64,000 nt of DNA. Origin: Lineus longissimus. Lineage: Eukaryota; Nemertea; Pilidiophora; Heteronemertea; Lineidae. The stretch spans positions 3,749,501 to 3,813,500 of the forward strand of contig NC_088325.1 in assembly GCF_910592395.1 (NCBI RefSeq), read 5' to 3'. The position numbers were made by a program, and so were the translations under genes. Under the pieces are notes generated by a model that was not told the DNA's origin, searched no databases, and saw only the letters and a program-made list of their open reading frames with translations. The first letter of the stretch is position 1, and each line of letters starts with the position of its first letter. Shown piece by piece: positions 58,513 through 64,000 of this stretch.

Positions 58513-59525
58513 GTTTTTATTTATTTATTTCTGATCGTACAGTGTACAGTTGGTGCAACTATTTACAAAGATGCTTGAAAAGAAAAAAATATATATAAAG
58601 TTCACTATTAGTGAACACACAGGTATATTAACAAGTCATTTATCTAATGGTAATCTTCACATAGTGAAGATAGATCTATTTTATTAATAAATCACGTATC
58701 ATTTCCGACATCTGTCCATACTCCTCTGTAGTCCTTTCCTCATTTACAAAATTGTTCACTTCTAGTACGTTTCTGGCATTTGATTGTCCCGTTATTGTTA
58801 AATTTACAAACATTCTTACTATTTCATTACCACTCCTTCTACAAGTCTCGAAGAATTTCGTAAACCGTTTAAAAACCTGAGCCTTAGGATTTTCGTCCCT
58901 CACTATCAATGGCAACAGTGCCCAATGTGTTCTTCTTGGTAATGATTGTAGTTTACGCATACAATTTCTCCATGCCGTGGAAAACCTAGAGAAAGACCGA
59001 TGCGAGTAATCCCACAGGGAACTACCATGAAGGGACATCACAAAAGTCTTAAACAATCTGTATTTCGTCTCAAAATCACAGAACCCGAAGATGGAGAGGA
59101 GGCAGTTGGTTCTCTTGTACATTTCTGCTATGACACTGTCAATAATCTCATTTTTCACGTTGAAACCCACAGTATGACCCAGATGTTTGGTACTGTCCTT
59201 TGCTATGATTCTTCTCCCCTTCCATAGAATGTATACTTCATCGACTGCATTATTATGTCCATAGAAAAGTAAAATACTTTTAGCTTGATTAAAGTTTAGA
59301 TAGTATTCAGTTGAGAATAAAACACAAATATCTAACATTTTCCGTAGCCCGCATTTCATAGGTGATAGGATAACAATATCGTCTGCATATCCGAATGCCC
59401 CCATAAACACATGGCCAACGTGGCACCCTAATTTTGACATTTCAAGCCTCTCCAGGAGTACATCTATATTTATACAAAAAAGAAGAGGCGACAGACCGCC
59501 GCCCTGCTTAATCCCGTTACTGAGA
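58513..59525 (-). mobile_element. 5'-truncated non-LTR retrotransposon (reverse transcriptase part)
   Basis: Open on the minus strand from about 59525 to the stop at 58676. It starts with NGIKQGGGLSPLLFCINIDV, then FGYADDIVILSPMKCGLRKM with the catalytic YADD, LNFNQAKSILLFYG, a thumb region, and a C-terminal ALLPLIVRDENPKAQVFKRF stretch. The endonuclease and first RT motifs are missing. The other strand near 58513-58530 reads ttttatttatttatttc, an (AAAT)n 3' tail on the minus strand. Sequence shows a typical 5' truncation made by target-primed reverse transcription. The surviving frame is intact for about 280 codons, so the insertion is fairly young. Clade not determined. Confidence 0.87.
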
Positions 59526-59559
59526 CAAGACCACTAATGAATATTCATAAGTTGGAGCG

Positions 59560-59943
59560 AGGCCTATCAATTAGACGAGTGCATGTTTTTAACTCTCAAG
59601 TACATATTTGGAGAGGTATTGAAAAATTATTTGTTGTGGCAAGTCTACAGATATAAAGAAATTATTTGATGAAAAAATTAATTTCTAATTTTGCTAATTG
59701 GGTAATAGGGGGCGTGTTTTGAGATTTTTCTGCCAGTGGAAATATCAATGTCTGTCTAATTTGTCGATTATCAAAAAATTTCCGTGGTCAACTACCAGTT
59801 TATTTTTCACCATTTACTTGCCCGACTGTCCGGAATATCATATCAAAATTTCAGATTCACAACCCCACGCAGTATTTGATGCGTCGCGGTCAAACATTGA
59901 CAATTTAACTGCTAAAAGGCTTAAAAAATCAATTGTGGTCTTG
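59560..59943. repeat. ~390-bp dispersed repeat, copy 2
   Basis: Matches 27125-27520 in the same orientation, with a short deletion after 'gagatttttctgccagt'. It lies 35 bases beyond the truncated end of the LINE. Confidence 0.9.
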
Positions 59944-59949
59944 TCTCCA

Positions 59950-61020
59950 CTTACATTAAAGTAGTACTTTAAGAAATCAATGCGCGGTCTCACAGTCCAG
60001 TAGGAGTGCTATCTGTGCAATCAGAATGTAGTTTCTCTGATATCATGAATTAAAGTTGTTTCTGGCGAGCATTCTGATGAACTTTGAGCCTCATATGTTT
60101 ACCGGCGTGGATTTTGGTATCCAGTTAACCCGCTGAGCCGTGAAACCTGTTGGACGCGTGAAATTAAGACAAAAACGACCCCAAAAACTTCAGACCCCCC
60201 CCAAACCCTGAAATTATCATGGTCATGACCTGTCAAAAATTCTATGGATTTATGCCCTGGGTGAAGTCTTTTTGCCCGGCAAATATTAGGTTCGAGTGAG
60301 ATATTGGGAAAAAGTTATGGTAGTTGATGTCTATAGGAAAATGGCTTAAAATCTATTAGCCTAGTGGTGTGTAGACAAAAATAGAGTGTCGATTTCTGTG
60401 CTCTGTTTTAACCAATTTACACCTCTAGGGTCGATCCTGTAATCTGTAGCGATTTAAACACATCAAGTCTGTCAATGCTTATATAGTGCCAAATTAGACA
60501 CGGCGTAGAATAGTCTCATTCGTAAGTCTGACCGTTTGACCGCTGTTATTGTAAAATGAAACCTAGACAAAGTCGGTGTAAGTCTGTAGTGTAGTACATC
60601 ATAGTCATAGTGTGCCTAGTACTTACTGGTAGCGCTGCTTGAGGTTGCATGCAGATGCACGGTACGGTACGGTACATCCATTTCCTGAAGGCCCTAGGCA
60701 TGGCCAACATGCTGTGCCACAGTATGTTGTACCGTGTAGAGCTAAAGCCCTCAAAGGGGGCCGAAGGCCCCTTAAAGGGACTCTTGGAGGGCTTTAGCCC
60801 TCCACGGTACAACTTCCTGTGCCGTGGCCGGCTGTGCACACATGACTGACATAGGTTCACAGTCTGGGATGAAGCATGGTCACTTGCAGGCACTGTTGAT
60901 TGGTAGAAGAGTGTTATTCTGGCCTAGTTTAGTAAGTGAAAGATAGCAAACTAATCTTTCTTTGTCTTCCAGCAGCCAGCGTTGGAATTGTTTCTTCGAC
61001 TAGTCAACACAACATCACAT
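59950..61020. other. Upstream region of Maelstrom
   Basis: No exon is recognised. At 60723-60812 an imperfect hairpin reads gttgtaccgtg...gctaaagccctc and gagggctttagc...cacggtacaac, around a loop 'gggggccgaaggcccctt' that is itself palindromic. The Maelstrom promoter should lie within this stretch. Confidence 0.5.
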
Positions 61021-61024
61021 CAAG

Positions 61025-64000
61025 ATGCCGAAGAAAACGCAAAGAAATGCGTTCTACTTCTACATGCAAGAGCAGGTGGCACCACGGATGAGGAAAGAGG
61101 GGCAGTTTACGGGGATGGAGTCTGTCGTGCAAGTGGCACATCCCATGTGGAAGGTTGGTACTGGTATTCGGCGATATTGAAATCACATAGAAACCGCATT
61201 TAATACAAAGCCAGGGTTGCGTTGCCCACGATTAAGTATGGGGGGGGGGGGGAGGGGAGGGAGGGAAGAAAGGAACTAAGATATTTCATGTACAGTGCCG
61301 GCTGATCTTTAGTTTTGCCCTAACAATTATGTACCAGTAGCCTACATAAGCCATAAGCATATTTATAAGCATGTTGATGCTTATTGCAGAAGATCTTACT
61401 TTCTTTCTCCAAAATATAAACTGACGAAAAATTCGCCCTTTCAAGGCATTGCCCCCACAGGAAAAGGTCTGTTGGGTATCCTTGGGGCGGTATCCTTGCG
61501 ACACCCTCAGAACTGACAAGTGCTGCCCTTACTTGAGAGGTGTCCTGTCTAGAGATGTTGAATTCAATATAAACGACTAATTTAGTTATTCTGACACAAA
61601 TGCTGTACAGCAGAACCTCTCTTTTAGGACACCCTCAGGACTGACAAATGTTGTCGTCAATAGAGAGGTGTCCTGATTAGAGAGGTTGAATTGAATGAAA
61701 ATAACCAAGTAGGGTCAAAACTAGTGTCCTTAACAGAGAGAGGTGTCCGCTGAGGGAAGTTCCACTGTACTTATCATTTAAAAAAATCTTTTCAAAGGTG
61801 CATGTCCATGATGTATGCCCCCCCCCTCCGTCCCCCCGTTAGAGAAGGCGCGAAACTCATCCATGAGTTTTTGTAAAAACTTTGACTGTCAGAACTTTCA
61901 GGAGGCATCGCCCACCACGTGAAAAGGCCTGTCAACATTTTCTCGAAAGTTCTCAAGGTGTTTAACATGCAACTCCAAAAAATTACATCGTATCATTTGA
62001 GAAAATATTTTCGCAGATATGGCCCCTATTACTTAGGTAAGGCCTTCAATGGCTTTCTATAAAAAGTTTGGCTGTCAGATCCTACTGGCAGTATTGCTGC
62101 TACGTACGAGTCTTAATTGTGTGAGTCTTAATAAGTGTTTTATTACCTGTAACGTTTGATGAAATATTTCTATAGGCGTTGCCACCCCAAGAGAAGGCGC
62201 GCTATGAGAACATGGCAAAAGAGTACAAGGCCCGGCTGCGTGGACAGGAGGGTGATAAATATCGCCTGGACAATATCGGCAACGTCATCGCAGATCGAAA
62301 AAACCCCTTCGATGAAGCAAAGAAGAGGAAACAGCGAGAGAAACTGGAGTTTACTCAGAGATGGCCGGAAGGACATGGTGAGTTGTCACTGGATTTGCCC
62401 CCCAGAGAAATCTGCTTATTGTTTCCTCAAAACCTTTGAAAACAAATAATTTGTCGGTTCAAGTGCATCGTGTTGGCGGTTTCCTGCTAAAGATGAGAAG
62501 AACGGGATGTATTGACATGATTGATCTTTTGAGAGGCCTGAAAAATATATTTTTTCTTGTAGAGGTCATCAACGAGAAGTTCTACTTCATTGACTTCCAG
62601 ACCCTGTGTAAGACAGAGGAGGGTGATTATTTGCCAGTGGAGATGGGCCTGGTCGAGTTCACAATGAAAGATGGCATCAGAAAGACGTATCACACATTCA
62701 TTGACCCAGGTTTGTTTGAATATTTCAACCGTTTTGCCGGCAATCGTCACTGTAGCTACGATCGATGTCCAACGTTTATTTCCGATCCTCATGCTGCCTG
62801 GAGAGTACACTAGATGTCTCCACTGCATCAACCTGTTGCACCGACAACCAATTCGAATGTGTTTTCAGTGTTGAGAGGTGAAGTGACCCCCGTGTCTGAG
62901 ATTCATCAGTAGGGGGTCAGACATATGGATGTGTGCCCCCCAAATTCTGCTCAAGATGAAGTTTGCCGCAAAATTTTAACCTTAAACTGTAACATTTAAG
63001 CCCAGGTCTTTCTGATCATGCATTGAAGTTGTGCACAAGTGATTCAATACTCACCTGTTGGGTGTCAAGATGGTAAACAAATGTTGTTTGAGAATTTGCT
63101 AATGAAAGGGTAGCTTTTCTTACCTGAAAACATATGCTGTAGGCTTTTTACGCCAGTTTTGGTTATGCAGTCTTTAAAAATATTGTGTTGAGAGATGCGC
63201 ATCAGTGAGGGTTCCTGCAAGGATAGGGCTATGTTTTGGGAAAGTGCCAATAAACGTTTAAGAACTTTTTAAACCTTTTTTAATTCAGACCGTTTCTTAC
63301 ATTTTCTGGCTGCTTTTCATCACAAACATCAATGCGAATTTTGTGACTAAATGCAAAAAAAAGATTTTTGACACCATATACAATTGACCATGGCCTACAG
63401 TCCCTTAGGACTGACTTAAAGAACCTTGGTTGTTAGCCCTAACGGCCCAGGTTTCGAAACTGAGACCTACCGCTTGTGGCGCTTGGCTTGCAGTAACCGT
63501 TAGGCCAAAAAAGTTAATGTTATGTTTCCGCCCGCGTCAATATCTTTTTATTTTCCCATTCAGTAGCCAGCAGACGATATCCTGTGCCTGAGCACCACGT
63601 GGCGTTTATATGAACTACCGTATTGTACGCATGACTCATCGTTGGAATTTCCCTCTAAGCGTGCATTGATTTGTACACATTATTCATCATTGTTTGACCA
63701 CACGCCACGCGAGCATTTCATTTATTTTCATTCTTTCTGAATCCGTGCTGTTTCTACCTCTGTGTTAGTTGATTGGATATCGCCAAATTAGCTAACTAAT
63801 TAACTAAAAGTAATAAAAATTATCACAGAAAAAAAACCCCTGCATGACCGCATCCCCGACCATGAAACCAGAAACATAGCGTTAACTTTTGTTGGCCTTG
63901 GGCAATCTCGGCTGTCTATGGACGTCTTTATAACTTTCATTTCACTTTGCAGGACCTATCCCTCTTGGCTACCGATTCGAATGCCAAAGAACAAGCGACG
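61025..64000 (+). CDS. MAEL: Maelstrom, piRNA-pathway protein (5' part; continues past window)
   Basis: Exons: 61025-61153, 62176-62377, 62563-62709 and 63953 onward (cut at 64000). All have GT/AG borders and matching phases. Exon 1 opens MPKKTQRNAFYFYMQEQVAP and with exon 2 (ALPPQEKARYENMAKEYKAR) makes the N-terminal HMG box, residues about 1-70. Exon 3 begins the Maelstrom domain (KFYFIDFQTLCKTEEGDYLP, then GLVEFTMKDGI and HTFIDPG), an RNase H-like fold. Exon 4 starts GPIPLGYRFECQRTSD, also diagnostic. Maelstrom acts in germ cells in nuage and nucleus to support piRNA-guided transposon silencing. The start has a favourable AAG before ATG. The remaining exons, carrying the rest of the domain with its zinc-binding ECHC residues, lie beyond the window. 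Intron 1 contains a repeat (61607-61770). Confidence 0.95.
61607..61770. mobile_element. 'CCTTAATAGAGAGG' element, copy 2
   Basis: It starts cagcagaacctctct and ends 'ctgagggaagttccactgta'. The interior matches 15144-15330. It is inside Maelstrom intron 1, with a further partial unit at about 61505-61560. Confidence 0.8.
62710..63952 (+). other. Maelstrom intron 3
   Basis: No exon is recognised. A tRNA-like segment at about 63430-63520 (reverse strand: ggtttcgaaacctgggcc-type) may be a SINE remnant. Confidence 0.4.

Noticed and set aside
62436-62831. Plus- and minus-strand frames of over 110 codons around Maelstrom exon 3.
   Set aside because: They are extensions through intron sequence or reverse-strand shadows of exon 3 (62563-62709).

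Overview
The window is animal genomic DNA. Its genes have many short exons with GT/AG splice sites, long introns and heavy repeat content: hairpin MITEs, tRNA-derived SINEs, a minisatellite and transposon remains. The protein families (nicastrin, Maelstrom, tetraspanin, rhodopsin-class GPCR, SPA17-like RIIa protein) show a metazoan. The intron-rich compact genes and repeat style suggest a marine invertebrate (deuterostome or lophotrochozoan), but I cannot fix the phylum from sequence alone. No rRNA, functional tRNA, CRISPR or bacterial-type feature is present.

Layout. 1-3.35 kb: a higher-order tandem array with GGAT microsatellites. 3.35-6.1 kb (minus): a SPA17-like RIIa gene. The array next to it is built partly from copies of this gene's last codons and 3' UTR. 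8.3-21.7 kb (plus): a complete 16-exon nicastrin gene (718 codons), head-to-head with the SPA17-like gene. 21.7-25.1 kb: probable 3' UTR and intergenic DNA. 25.1-26.9 kb: a 32-bp minisatellite. 26.9-31.4 kb: mobile-element territory with a broken tyrosine-recombinase gene (minus) between 64-bp direct repeats, then GACCT-rich ~300-bp repeats and a GAC microsatellite. 31.4-38 kb: gene-free, with nested hairpin elements.

38.06-46.67 kb (plus): a tetraspanin gene with two alternative terminal exons encoding the end of TM4 and the tail. 46.7-50 kb: intergenic. 50.6-52 kb: a scrambled PIF/Harbinger transposase, with its N-terminal part inverted and moved behind the catalytic part. 53.74-54.79 kb (minus): a single-exon GPCR. 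58.5-59.5 kb (minus): a 5'-truncated non-LTR retrotransposon inserted in an older repeat. 61.0 kb to the end (plus): the first four exons of Maelstrom, running off the window.

The host genes do not form a pathway: gamma-secretase (nicastrin), membrane scaffolding (tetraspanin), signalling (GPCR), sperm flagellum/AKAP binding (SPA17-like) and piRNA silencing (Maelstrom). The observations most worth following are the DYIGS change in nicastrin, a duplicated exon remnant and a tandem row of splice donors in the same gene, the tetraspanin exon choice, and the repeat array grown from the SPA17-like 3' end. I found no convincing new multi-gene system.
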